Origin: Gammaproteobacteria bacterium
Lineage (GTDB): Bacteria; Pseudomonadota; Gammaproteobacteria; PS1; Pseudothioglobaceae
NCBI GenBank assembly: GCA_029937335.1
Contig: JAPYQD010000028.1
Span: forward strand, 1 to 8,733
Length of the DNA: 8,733 nt
Direction: 5' to 3'
The stretch's first letter is position 1. Every line of letters starts with the position of its first letter. Shown here in pieces: positions 1-6,424 of this stretch. Below the pieces are notes generated by a model that searched no databases, was not told where the DNA came from, and saw only the letters and a list, made by a program, of their open reading frames with translations. The position numbers and the translations under genes are program-made.

Positions 1-1
1 G

Positions 2-109
2 ATTGTAAATTTAAAAAAATGTATCTTTAGATATAATCCATACAATGCTATGGATCACTGCTGTGTGATCGAAGAAATGAGAAATGTTATTGACAATTCA
101 TTAAATTAA
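2..109 (+). CDS. Possible C-terminal end of a rightward gene cut by the left edge
   Basis: One plus-strand frame is open from base 2 to a TAA at 107-109, giving about 35 codons. The other two plus frames stop within the first 30 bases. The tail reads roughly NPYNAMDHCCVIEEMRNVID before the stop, and I recognise no family in it. The main support is position: a strong rightward terminator hairpin starts one base after the stop, which is how a terminal gene in a compact genome usually ends. A 35-codon open frame in AT-rich DNA can arise by chance. The same bases also contain a TATAAT at 32-37 and two small inverted repeats, so a short noncoding RNA ending at the same terminator is the main alternative. 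Confidence 0.4.
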   Translation: MVNLKKCIFRYNPYNAMDHCCVIEEMRNVIDNSLN

Positions 110-110
110 T

Positions 111-137
111 GGTCACAATGATTTGTGACCTTTTTTT
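111..137 (+). terminator. Rho-independent terminator for the rightward transcript at the left edge
   Basis: An 8-bp perfect stem (GGTCACAA at 111-118 with TTGTGACC at 123-130) closes a 4-base loop (TGAT) and is followed directly by seven T on the plus strand (131-137). The T-run lies on the right side only, so the orientation is rightward, converging on tsf. Whatever is transcribed from the left edge ends here. Confidence 0.85.
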
Positions 138-237
138 ATTTATTAGCAGTCATATTGGATTCTTTAATATTTAAATTAATCGCTTTATATTTTGCTGTTG
201 TGTTGTGGGTAGCATTAGTATTGCTGACAATTGCTAT

Positions 238-263
238 AAAAAAAGGCGCTTTCGCGCCTTTTT
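238..263 (-). terminator. Terminator of the rpsB-tsf transcript
   Basis: On the minus strand a 10-bp stem (five A-T then GGCGC/GCGCC) closes a GAAA tetraloop, a stabilising GNRA type, and runs into seven T. It begins 18 bases after the tsf stop. The plus-strand side also carries five T, so the element could work in both directions and back up the 111-137 terminator. The bases between the two terminators (138-237) are AT-rich and I see no gene in them. Confidence 0.88.
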
Positions 264-281
264 ATTTGCTTAAGTTTTGTA

Positions 282-1166
282 CTAGCCTTTCATTTGGGCT
301 GCTACTTCTTCTGCAAAGTTTTCTTCTTTCTTCTCAATGCCTTCGCCTACTTCAAAACGGATGAAAGACTTAACCTCAGCCCCGTTTGATTTTGCAAGTG
401 CACCTACAGTTGTGTCCGGATCTTTAACGAAAGCCTGACCATAAAGCGTCACTTCGTTTACAAACTTTTTCATGCGGCCAACAATCATCTTTTCGATAAT
501 ATTGTCCGGCTTGCCAGATTCTCTTGCTTGCTCGACAAAAATAGCCTTTTCTCTTTCTAAAAGATCAGCGTTTAGTTCATCTTCGGTAACACACTCAGGG
601 CGTGTTGCCGCAATATGCATAGCAATGTCTTTGGCCAGTGTTTCATCACCACCTTCTAAGATAGCTAGCACGGCGATACGTTCGCCATGTTTGTAAGCGC
701 CAATAACGCCATCACCGTCAACAGTGACAGTTTGTACGCGTCGAATAGCAATGTTCTCACCAACTTTAGCCACAATGTCTTCTCTAGATTTCTCTAACGA
801 ATCGCCATTGTCCAATGTTTGAGTTGAAAATTCATCAATGTTAGCAGGGGTTGTTTTAAGTGCTAATGCACCCAGAGTGTCAACAAAATCAATAAAGGCG
901 TCGCCTTTAGTAACAAAGTCAGTCTCAGAGTTAACCTCTAAGATGGTTGCTGTTTTTCCATCATCACTGATGTTAACCTTAACAAGACCTTCTGCAGCGA
1001 TACGGCCTGATTTTTTAGCAGCTTTAGCAGCGCCCGATGTACGCATAAGGTCAATCGCTGCCTCCATATCACCATTGGTTTCTGTTAGGGCTTTTTTGCA
1101 GTCCATCATGCCTGCACCGGTTCTTTCTCTTAATTCTTTAACTGAAGCGGCTGTAATTGCTGCCAT
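282..1166 (-). CDS. tsf: Translation elongation factor Ts
   Basis: EF-Ts is the cytoplasmic exchange factor that releases GDP from EF-Tu so that it can reload with GTP. The product is 294 residues against 283 in E. coli. The N-terminal UBA-like part begins AAITAASVKELRERTGAGMM and contains the family's MDCKKAL motif (21-27). The TDFV motif that contacts EF-Tu is at 82-85. The C-terminal core carries SGKP, RMKKF and RFEVGEGIEK (270-279), all typical. The start is well supported: an AGGAG (1173-1177) lies 6 bases upstream of the ATG. The gene follows rpsB after 61 bases, the usual bacterial pairing. Those 61 bases contain a 10-base palindrome (AAAGCGCTTT) but no clear terminator, so co-transcription with rpsB is expected. 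No pyrH or frr follows; transcription ends at the hairpin just beyond. Confidence 0.97.
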   Translation of the reverse strand: MAAITAASVKELRERTGAGMMDCKKALTETNGDMEAAIDLMRTSGAAKAAKKSGRIAAEGLVKVNISDDGKTATILEVNSETDFVTKGDAFIDFVDTLGALALKTTPANIDEFSTQTLDNGDSLEKSREDIVAKVGENIAIRRVQTVTVDGDGVIGAYKHGERIAVLAILEGGDETLAKDIAMHIAATRPECVTEDELNADLLEREKAIFVEQARESGKPDNIIEKMIVGRMKKFVNEVTLYGQAFVKDPDTTVGALAKSNGAEVKSFIRFEVGEGIEKKEENFAEEVAAQMKG

Positions 1167-1227
1167 AAGTGTCTCCTATGTGTATTGCACTCGCCGTTGT
1201 AGGAAAGCGCTTTAATATGTGCTTGTC

Positions 1228-2190
1228 TTATGTAAGCTTTTCAATCATTTGAGCTTTAGTGTCGCTAGCGTTAACCTTAACACCTTGAGCCTTTGCATAA
1301 TCAGCTAGCTCTGCTTTTTTCATTGCATTAAGTGCTGTTTTGCCAAGCTTTTCTGCTTCAGCAGGTGCTTTTTCAGCAACGACTTTCTTAGCAGGCGCTT
1401 TTTTAGGTGTTTCTTTAGGAGTCACAGCTTCAGTTTTTACTTCTTCTTTCTTAGTAGCAGGCTTTTTAACAGCTGCTTTCTTAGCAGATGCGGCTTTAGC
1501 CTGTGTGCCGGCAGCAGCTTTCGCTTCTAAAACAGCGTTAGCAATCTCTCTAGCGTAGAAACCAATGGCTCTGATTGAATCGTCATTGCCAGGAATAACG
1601 TAGTCAATGCCCTCTGGATTATGATTGGTGTCTACAACGCCAATAAGCGGCAAGTGAAGCTTTTGCGCCTCTTTAATGGCATTTTTTTCATGACCAATGT
1701 CAATAACAAAAACCACATCAGGAATACCGCCCAAGTCTTTAATACCACCTAAACTGCGTTCTAATTTTTCCATTTCACGCGTCATCATTAGCGCTTCTTT
1801 TTTACCAAATTGGGTAAAGTTTTCTTCGGCTAAAAACTCAAGATCTTTTAAGCGCTTAATAGAGGCCTTAATAGTCTTGTAGTTTGTCATCATGCCACCT
1901 AACCAGCGGTGATTTACGTATGGCATGCCACAACGAATCGCCTCTTCTTTGATGATATCAGTAGCAGCTCTCTTGGTGCCAACGAATAAGATTGAACCAC
2001 CTGCAGCCGCTGTTTTTGATGCAAAATTTAATACATCGTTAAATAGTGGAAGGGTTTTTTCTAGGTTGATGATATGCACACCATTGCGAGTGCCATAGAT
2101 GTAGCGCTCCATTTTTGGGTGCCAAAAACGGCTACGGTGACCAAAGTGTACACCAGCCTCTAACATTTTTTTCATGGACGTTTTTGCCAT
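1228..2190 (-). CDS. rpsB: 30S ribosomal protein uS2 with a long basic C-terminal extension
   Basis: S2 is a small-subunit protein bound on the back of the 30S head-body junction, near S1. The N-terminal 226 residues are a complete S2: the start MAKTSMKKMLEAGVHFGHRS, the WHPKM segment (23-27), VGTKR (70-74), HRWLGGMMTN (94-103), GGIPDVVFVIDI (154-165) and the VDTNHNPEGIDYVIPGND stretch (186-203). The protein is 320 residues where E. coli S2 is 241. The surplus is a Lys/Ala/Pro-rich linker (about 227-281) and a folded-looking tail (about 282-320) containing MKKAELADYAKAQGVKV and TKAQMIEKL, a pattern like SAP, Rho-N or HeH/LEM helix-loop-helix nucleic-acid-binding modules. That domain call is by eye. 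The start has a GGAG (2199-2202) 8 bases upstream. The extension is in frame with no sign of frameshift, and the stop comes just 61 bases before tsf. Confidence 0.97.
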   Translation of the reverse strand: MAKTSMKKMLEAGVHFGHRSRFWHPKMERYIYGTRNGVHIINLEKTLPLFNDVLNFASKTAAAGGSILFVGTKRAATDIIKEEAIRCGMPYVNHRWLGGMMTNYKTIKASIKRLKDLEFLAEENFTQFGKKEALMMTREMEKLERSLGGIKDLGGIPDVVFVIDIGHEKNAIKEAQKLHLPLIGVVDTNHNPEGIDYVIPGNDDSIRAIGFYAREIANAVLEAKAAAGTQAKAASAKKAAVKKPATKKEEVKTEAVTPKETPKKAPAKKVVAEKAPAEAEKLGKTALNAMKKAELADYAKAQGVKVNASDTKAQMIEKLT

Positions 2191-2418
2191 AATATTTTCT
2201 CCGGGGTTAATAAAGAATGCTGACCATAGTCAACTTCTTTCTTCCACAGCTTCTGCTAGCCAACCCTTTATTTTGCAAAAGGGCACCCTGACTAACATGT
2301 CAAGCTGTGTGATACATTAAAACAAGTTGGGCGCCCATTATCGAAACTGGACGCCCAACTCAACTTTTTGATTTTTCATTACTTAAAAAGTGCTTAGAAA
2401 GTAACTAAAATCGTAAAA
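2191..2418 (-). promoter_or_regulatory. Structured rpsB leader, candidate S2-responsive mRNA element
   Basis: The predicted transcript carries about 228 untranslated bases ahead of rpsB, and several pairings can be read directly. Hairpin I is 2325-2360 (12 bp). A long-range 8-bp stem pairs CACAGCTT (2302-2309) with AAGCTGTG (2245-2252). That stem encloses a small hairpin at 2264-2283 (CCCTTT/AAAGGG). A final hairpin at 2212-2240 has 12 bp, one bulged A and a TATG loop, and ends 9 bases before the Shine-Dalgarno sequence. In E. coli the rpsB-tsf operon is repressed by S2 through its leader, a region also listed as the t44 RNA. A leader of this size and complexity in front of rpsB fits that role. 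Homology to the known leader is not shown here. Confidence 0.6.
2325..2360 (-). terminator. Strong leader hairpin behind rpe, possible terminator or attenuator
   Basis: On the minus strand AGTTGGGCGTCC pairs with GGGCGCCCAACT over 12 bp including one G-U, closing a 12-base loop. The bases that follow (TGTTTTAA) form only a broken T-run, so termination would be partial. There is no other terminator-like structure after the rpe stop. This hairpin could therefore end rpe readthrough, attenuate rpsB, or simply be a fold of the S2 leader. Confidence 0.45.
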
Positions 2419-2424
2419 CGCATT

Positions 2425-2453
2425 ATTATACCGCAGCAGTGTTGATACGACAA
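2425..2453 (-). promoter_or_regulatory. Sigma70-type promoter of rpsB-tsf
   Basis: On the minus strand TTGTCG (2448-2453) and a consensus TATAAT (2425-2430) are separated by exactly 17 bases. Transcription should begin near 2418. The -35 box starts 16 bases after the rpe stop, so the ribosomal-protein operon has its own start even though it directly follows rpe. Confidence 0.75.
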
Positions 2454-2468
2454 GTCTATGCGTTAATC

Positions 2469-3140
2469 TTATGCTTTAGCGAGCTCCGCACGCATTGCGT
2501 CAATCGTAGCCTTGTAATCATCAGTACTGAAGATTGCAGAACCAGCAACAAATGTATCAGCACCAGCTTCAGCCACTTCACGAATGTTGTCAATTTTGAC
2601 ACCACCATCAATCTCTAAACGAATGTCTCTACCGCTTGCATCAATCAATTTGCGCACTTGACGACATTTTTCTAAGGTGTGAGGGATAAATGATTGGCCA
2701 CCAAAACCAGGGTTAACTGACATGAGTAAGATCATATCTACTTTATCCATGACATTGTCTAGCACGTGTAAAGGTGTGGCTGGGTTAAACACCAAACCAG
2801 CCTTACAACCACTTTCTTGAATCATGCCAAGGGTTCTGTCAATATGCTCAGAAGCTTCTGGATGAAAGGTAATATATGAAGCGCCTGCAGCCACAAAATC
2901 AGGAATGATTCTGTCAACCGGCTTCACCATTAAATGCACATCAATTGGCGCTGTTACGCCATGATTTCTAAGCGCTTCACATACCAATGGGCCGATGGTT
3001 AGATTGGGTACATAGTGGTTGTCCATTACGTCAAAGTGAACGATGTCAGCACCATCACGTAGAACGTTATCAACTTCTTCACCTAGTCTAGCAAAGTCAG
3101 CGGCTAAGATAGAAGGCGCGATAAAATTAGATTGTTTCAT
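2469..3140 (-). CDS. rpe: Ribulose-phosphate 3-epimerase
   Basis: This cytoplasmic TIM-barrel metalloenzyme interconverts ribulose 5-phosphate and xylulose 5-phosphate in the pentose phosphate and Calvin pathways. The product is 223 residues, the usual length. Visible motifs are IAPSILAADF (7-16), with Ser10 at the substrate site; VHFDVMD (34-40), giving metal ligand His35 and catalytic Asp37; DVHLMV (67-72), giving metal ligand His69; the mobile MSVNPGFGGQ loop (140-149); LEIDGG (175-180), with the second catalytic Asp178; and the phosphate-binding AGSAIF (199-204). An AGGAG (3147-3151) lies 6 bases upstream of the ATG. It follows gpmI after 36 bases and should share its transcript. No strong terminator lies immediately after it. 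Confidence 0.97.
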   Translation of the reverse strand: MKQSNFIAPSILAADFARLGEEVDNVLRDGADIVHFDVMDNHYVPNLTIGPLVCEALRNHGVTAPIDVHLMVKPVDRIIPDFVAAGASYITFHPEASEHIDRTLGMIQESGCKAGLVFNPATPLHVLDNVMDKVDMILLMSVNPGFGGQSFIPHTLEKCRQVRKLIDASGRDIRLEIDGGVKIDNIREVAEAGADTFVAGSAIFSTDDYKATIDAMRAELAKA

Positions 3141-3176
3141 TTTTCTCTCCTGTTTTTAAATTCAATTATATAAGGG

Positions 3177-4718
3177 TTATTGTTCAAAGGTTAGCAAGCT
3201 AGAACCTGTCATTTCATCAGGCTGTTCGACATCCATCATTGTTAACAAGGTTGGTGCAATGTCAGACAAAGATCCTGTGCCAGGTTCGGCAATTGTGGCG
3301 GTGCGAGCACTAATAAAAAGTAAGGGCACCAAGTTGTTGGTGTGCGCTGTATGCACTTCACCCGTTTCTGGATTAACCATTTGTTCTGCATTACCATGAT
3401 CAGCAGTGATTAACATCTCACCATTAATTTCATTCATGGCTTGGTAAACGATACCCAAACAAGCGTCAACCGCTTCAACGGCTTTAATAGTAGCGTCGAG
3501 CTTGCCAGAGTGTCCAACCATATCGGTGTTGGCAAAATTACAAATAATAAGATCGTATTTTTGACTTTCAATATGCTCTACCAGCTCGTCTGTGAGTTCA
3601 AAGGCGCTCATTTCTGGTTGAAGGTCGTAAGTCGCCACATCGGGCGACGGGATCAAAACTCGGTCTTCGCCATAAAAAGGTCGCTCAACACCGCCGTTAA
3701 GGAAGAAGGTGACATGGGCGTATTTTTCGGTCTCAGCAATTCTAAGTTGAGTCATGCCTAGGTTAGACAAGTATTTGCCCAGCACGTTGTTTAATTTAGC
3801 TGAAGGGTAAGCCACTGGCAGGTTGAAGTCTTTTTTGTACTCGGTTAGACAAATAAATTGTGTTGGTACAAAGGTTCCGCGTGAAAAGCCCTGGAAATTT
3901 TCATCAAAAAAAGCTTGTGTGATTTGACGGGCTCGGTCGGCGCGATAATTCATAAAGATAAGCACATCGCCTTTTTTAATTTTGGTTGGTGCTTTAATCA
4001 CTGTGGACTGAACGAATTCGTCTGTTTCACCACGCTCATAGGCCATGTCAATAGCATCGACAGCAGACTTGGCCAAAAACTTGCCCTTGCCTTTAGCAAT
4101 TAGTTCGTAGGCACAGCGTACACGAGCCCAACGATTGTCGCGGTCCATTGAAAAATAGCGACCAATGACGCTAGCAATCTCACCAATACCAATTTCGTTA
4201 ATTTTGTCTTCGAGTGTTTGGATGTATTTTTTAGCACTTTTTTGTGCACAATCTCGACCATCAACAAAGATGTGTAGATACACCTCTTTACAGTCACGCT
4301 CTTTGGCCATCTCTAACATGGCGTGAATCTGCTCTTCATGCGAATGAACGCCACCGTCTGATAGTAGGCCCATAATATGAACGGCTTTATTGTTGTCGTT
4401 GGCATAATCCAATGAATTTCTTAAAATTGGATTTCTGAAGAAATCGCCGTTTCCAATTTCATTGTGAATACGGGTAAAGTCTTGTTTAACAACACGACCT
4501 GCGCCTAGGTTCAAATGACCCACCTCTGAATTGCCCATTTGTTCGCCAGGCAAGCCAACTTCTTTACCGCTGGTGCTGATTAAAGAATGAGGGAATTGTT
4601 CGTTAAACTTATCCCATACAGGGGTTTCAGCTTGGGCAATTGCGTTATTTTCAACAACGTCAGAATGCCCCCAGCCGTCGAGAATAATGAGTAATTTGGT
4701 TTGTTTTTTAGCGATCAT
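3177..4718 (-). CDS. gpmI: 2,3-bisphosphoglycerate-independent phosphoglycerate mutase
   Basis: This two-manganese enzyme interconverts 3- and 2-phosphoglycerate in glycolysis and gluconeogenesis. The product is 513 residues, matching the roughly 510 usual for the family. The alkaline-phosphatase-like catalytic parts are intact: LDGWG (13-17) with metal ligand Asp14, GNSEVGH (62-68) with the phospho-accepting Ser64, NTDMVGHSG (397-405) with Asp399 and His403, ADHGNAE (439-445) with Asp440 and His441, and His459 in HTAHT. The inserted transferase domain has GGVHSH (122-127), HIFVDGRD (149-156), GRYFSMDRDNRW (186-197) and NYRADRARQ (257-265). It starts 19 bases after the ychF stop. I see no Shine-Dalgarno sequence in that gap, so translation may depend on coupling to ychF. 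Confidence 0.98.
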   Translation of the reverse strand: MIAKKQTKLLIILDGWGHSDVVENNAIAQAETPVWDKFNEQFPHSLISTSGKEVGLPGEQMGNSEVGHLNLGAGRVVKQDFTRIHNEIGNGDFFRNPILRNSLDYANDNNKAVHIMGLLSDGGVHSHEEQIHAMLEMAKERDCKEVYLHIFVDGRDCAQKSAKKYIQTLEDKINEIGIGEIASVIGRYFSMDRDNRWARVRCAYELIAKGKGKFLAKSAVDAIDMAYERGETDEFVQSTVIKAPTKIKKGDVLIFMNYRADRARQITQAFFDENFQGFSRGTFVPTQFICLTEYKKDFNLPVAYPSAKLNNVLGKYLSNLGMTQLRIAETEKYAHVTFFLNGGVERPFYGEDRVLIPSPDVATYDLQPEMSAFELTDELVEHIESQKYDLIICNFANTDMVGHSGKLDATIKAVEAVDACLGIVYQAMNEINGEMLITADHGNAEQMVNPETGEVHTAHTNNLVPLLFISARTATIAEPGTGSLSDIAPTLLTMMDVEQPDEMTGSSLLTFEQ

Positions 4719-4737
4719 TGACTAGGTTTGTTGAGGG

Positions 4738-5829
4738 TTAAACATTAAATAAGAAGTGTACCACATCGCCGTCTTGGACAATGTAATCCTTGCCTTCTGA
4801 GCGCAGTTTTCCTGCCTCTTTGGCGCCTTTTTCACCGGCGTACTGGATAAAATCATCAAAGGCAATCGTTTCAGCGCGAATAAAGCCTTTTTCAAAATCA
4901 CCATGAATTTTACCGGCCGCTTGTGGCGCACTGTCACCCGCATTAATGGTCCAAGCGCGTACTTCTTGGACACCAGCAGTAAAGTAGGTTTGTAGTCCTA
5001 GTAAAGTGTATCCAGACTTAATAAGTCGGTCTAGGCCGGACTCACTTTGCCCCATTTCAGATAAAAATTCTTGTTTTTCTTCAAGCTCGAGCTCAGAGAT
5101 TTCAGCTTCAATATCAGCGCAAATTGCCACCACTTGTGCACCCTCTGCTTTGGAAAAATTAGCCACAACATCGAGATGAGGGTTGTCACTAAACCCTTCT
5201 TCGCTGACGTTGGCAACGTAGAGCACAGGCTTAATGGTTAACAACTGGAAGCCTTTGAGTAGTTTGAGCTCTTCCTCATCGTAAGATAGTGTTCTTGCGC
5301 TATCACCCGCTTCAAGAGTTGGTAATATTTTTTCTAATAAATCTCTAAGAGGTAGCCCGTCTTTCTGGCCAGACTTGGTATTTTTAACGGCTTTTTGATA
5401 AAGTTTTTCAACCGCGGCTAGATCAGCCAACACAAGCTCAGTGTTAATGATTTCAATATCATCGAGCGGCGATATTTTGCCGGCAACATGGATAATGTCT
5501 TCGTCTTCAAAACAACGAACCACATGAACAATAGCATCAGTTTCGCGAATATTGGTCAAAAACTGGTTGCCCAATCCTTCCCCTTTCGATGCGCCTTCTA
5601 CCAAGCCGGCAATGTCGACAAACTCCATGGTAGTGGGTAGGATCTTTTCAGGATTGACGATATCAGCCAGTTGTTGTAGGCGTTTATCATTGATGGGTAC
5701 GATACCTACATTCGGCTCAATTGTACAAAATGGATAGTTAGCAGATTCAATGCCTGCCTGAGTTAGCGCATTAAAAAGGGTTGATTTTCCGACGTTGGGC
5801 AGGCCAACAATACCACATTTAAATCCCAT
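4738..5829 (-). CDS. ychF: Ribosome-associated Obg-family ATPase YchF/OLA1
   Basis: YchF is an Obg-family P-loop protein that prefers ATP to GTP, associates with ribosomes and is linked to stress responses and translation initiation. The product is 363 residues, the standard length. The Walker A motif GLPNVGKS is at 9-16, the DIAG switch II motif at 72-75 and the family's altered G4 motif NVSE at 207-210, in place of the NKxD of true GTPases. A helical insert lies around 130-260. The C-terminal TGS domain (about 280-363) contains KIHGDFEKGFIRAE and ends in the characteristic VVHFLFNV. The start is 3 bases after the pth stop, and its AAGGA (5836-5840) overlaps the last codons and stop of pth. 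Neighbouring pth and ychF is the classic arrangement. Confidence 0.98.
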   Translation of the reverse strand: MGFKCGIVGLPNVGKSTLFNALTQAGIESANYPFCTIEPNVGIVPINDKRLQQLADIVNPEKILPTTMEFVDIAGLVEGASKGEGLGNQFLTNIRETDAIVHVVRCFEDEDIIHVAGKISPLDDIEIINTELVLADLAAVEKLYQKAVKNTKSGQKDGLPLRDLLEKILPTLEAGDSARTLSYDEEELKLLKGFQLLTIKPVLYVANVSEEGFSDNPHLDVVANFSKAEGAQVVAICADIEAEISELELEEKQEFLSEMGQSESGLDRLIKSGYTLLGLQTYFTAGVQEVRAWTINAGDSAPQAAGKIHGDFEKGFIRAETIAFDDFIQYAGEKGAKEAGKLRSEGKDYIVQDGDVVHFLFNV

Positions 5830-5832
5830 TTT

Positions 5833-6408
5833 TTATCCTTGTGTATGCAATGTTTTCATGGCGGGCTCAATATCGCCTTTAACCACTTGCTCAATAATAT
5901 TTAACGAATTAATCAGGGCTGTTTGTATCGGCTCAACCTCTGACTTGTTAGGCGTGTGCAGAACAAAATCAGCCACTTTTGATTTATCACCCGGGTGACC
6001 AATGCCAATTCTTAATCGGTAAAAGTCGTTACTACTAAGTGCTTTAATGGTGTCCCTAAGGCCGTTGTGACCGCCATGCCCTCCGCCAAATTTGATTCGA
6101 GCGACACCGGGGTTGAGATCTAACTCATCATGTGCAATCAGAATTTCATCAACGTTAATTTGGTAGAATTTGGCAATACTTTGAATTGATTGACCCGAGC
6201 GGTTCATATAAGTATTTGGTTTTAGTAAGCGCAGGTTTGACCCCGCAATATTAACTTGCGCTACCTCACCAAAAAACTTGGTTTCTTTTTTGAAAGTACC
6301 TGAGTATAAATGCGCAAGCGCATCACAAAACCAAAAACCAACATTGTGGCGATGAGGCTGATAGTCTTTGCCTGGGTTACCTAGGCCAACAATCAGTTTA
6401 ATCGCCAT
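5833..6408 (-). CDS. pth: Peptidyl-tRNA hydrolase
   Basis: Pth cleaves peptidyl-tRNA that falls off stalled ribosomes and so recycles the tRNA. The product is 191 residues, close to 194 in E. coli. The active-site set is complete: VGLGNPGKDY (7-16) with Asn11, HRHNVGFW (19-26) with catalytic His21, KPNTYMNRSG (63-72) with Asn69, HDELDL (93-98) with Asp94 and GGGHGGHNGLRD (108-119) with Asn115. Each of these sits one position after its E. coli equivalent. The start is 16 bases after the rplY stop. The gap shows no Shine-Dalgarno sequence, which suggests coupling to rplY translation. Confidence 0.97.
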   Translation of the reverse strand: MAIKLIVGLGNPGKDYQPHRHNVGFWFCDALAHLYSGTFKKETKFFGEVAQVNIAGSNLRLLKPNTYMNRSGQSIQSIAKFYQINVDEILIAHDELDLNPGVARIKFGGGHGGHNGLRDTIKALSSNDFYRLRIGIGHPGDKSKVADFVLHTPNKSEVEPIQTALINSLNIIEQVVKGDIEPAMKTLHTQG

Positions 6409-6424
6409 AATGTTTTAGTTCAAA

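Noticed and set aside
125..364. Plus-strand open frame with a very hydrophobic 79-residue product
   Set aside because: It starts at a GTG inside one terminator hairpin, runs through the second terminator and ends antisense to tsf. Its hydrophobicity comes from T-rich noncoding DNA. No ribosome site is visible.
838..1215. 125-codon plus-strand frame opposite the 5' half of tsf
   Set aside because: It is a shadow of the tsf coding frame, with low-complexity Ser/Ala/Val composition and no independent support.
1348..1512. Repetitive-looking Lys/Ala codons in rpsB as a tandem repeat or mobile insertion
   Set aside because: The units are irregular, the frame is intact and no terminal repeats or target duplications are visible. 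It is a low-complexity protein linker.
2275..2303. Perfect TTGACA (2298-2303, minus strand) as a second rpsB promoter
   Set aside because: No acceptable -10 box lies 16-18 bases downstream; the nearest weak candidate, CAAAAT, is 22 bases away. The bases take part in leader pairing instead.
3441..3761. 106-codon plus-strand frame opposite gpmI
   Set aside because: It lies entirely antisense to a gpmI region with intact catalytic motifs, and shows no ribosome site or family resemblance.
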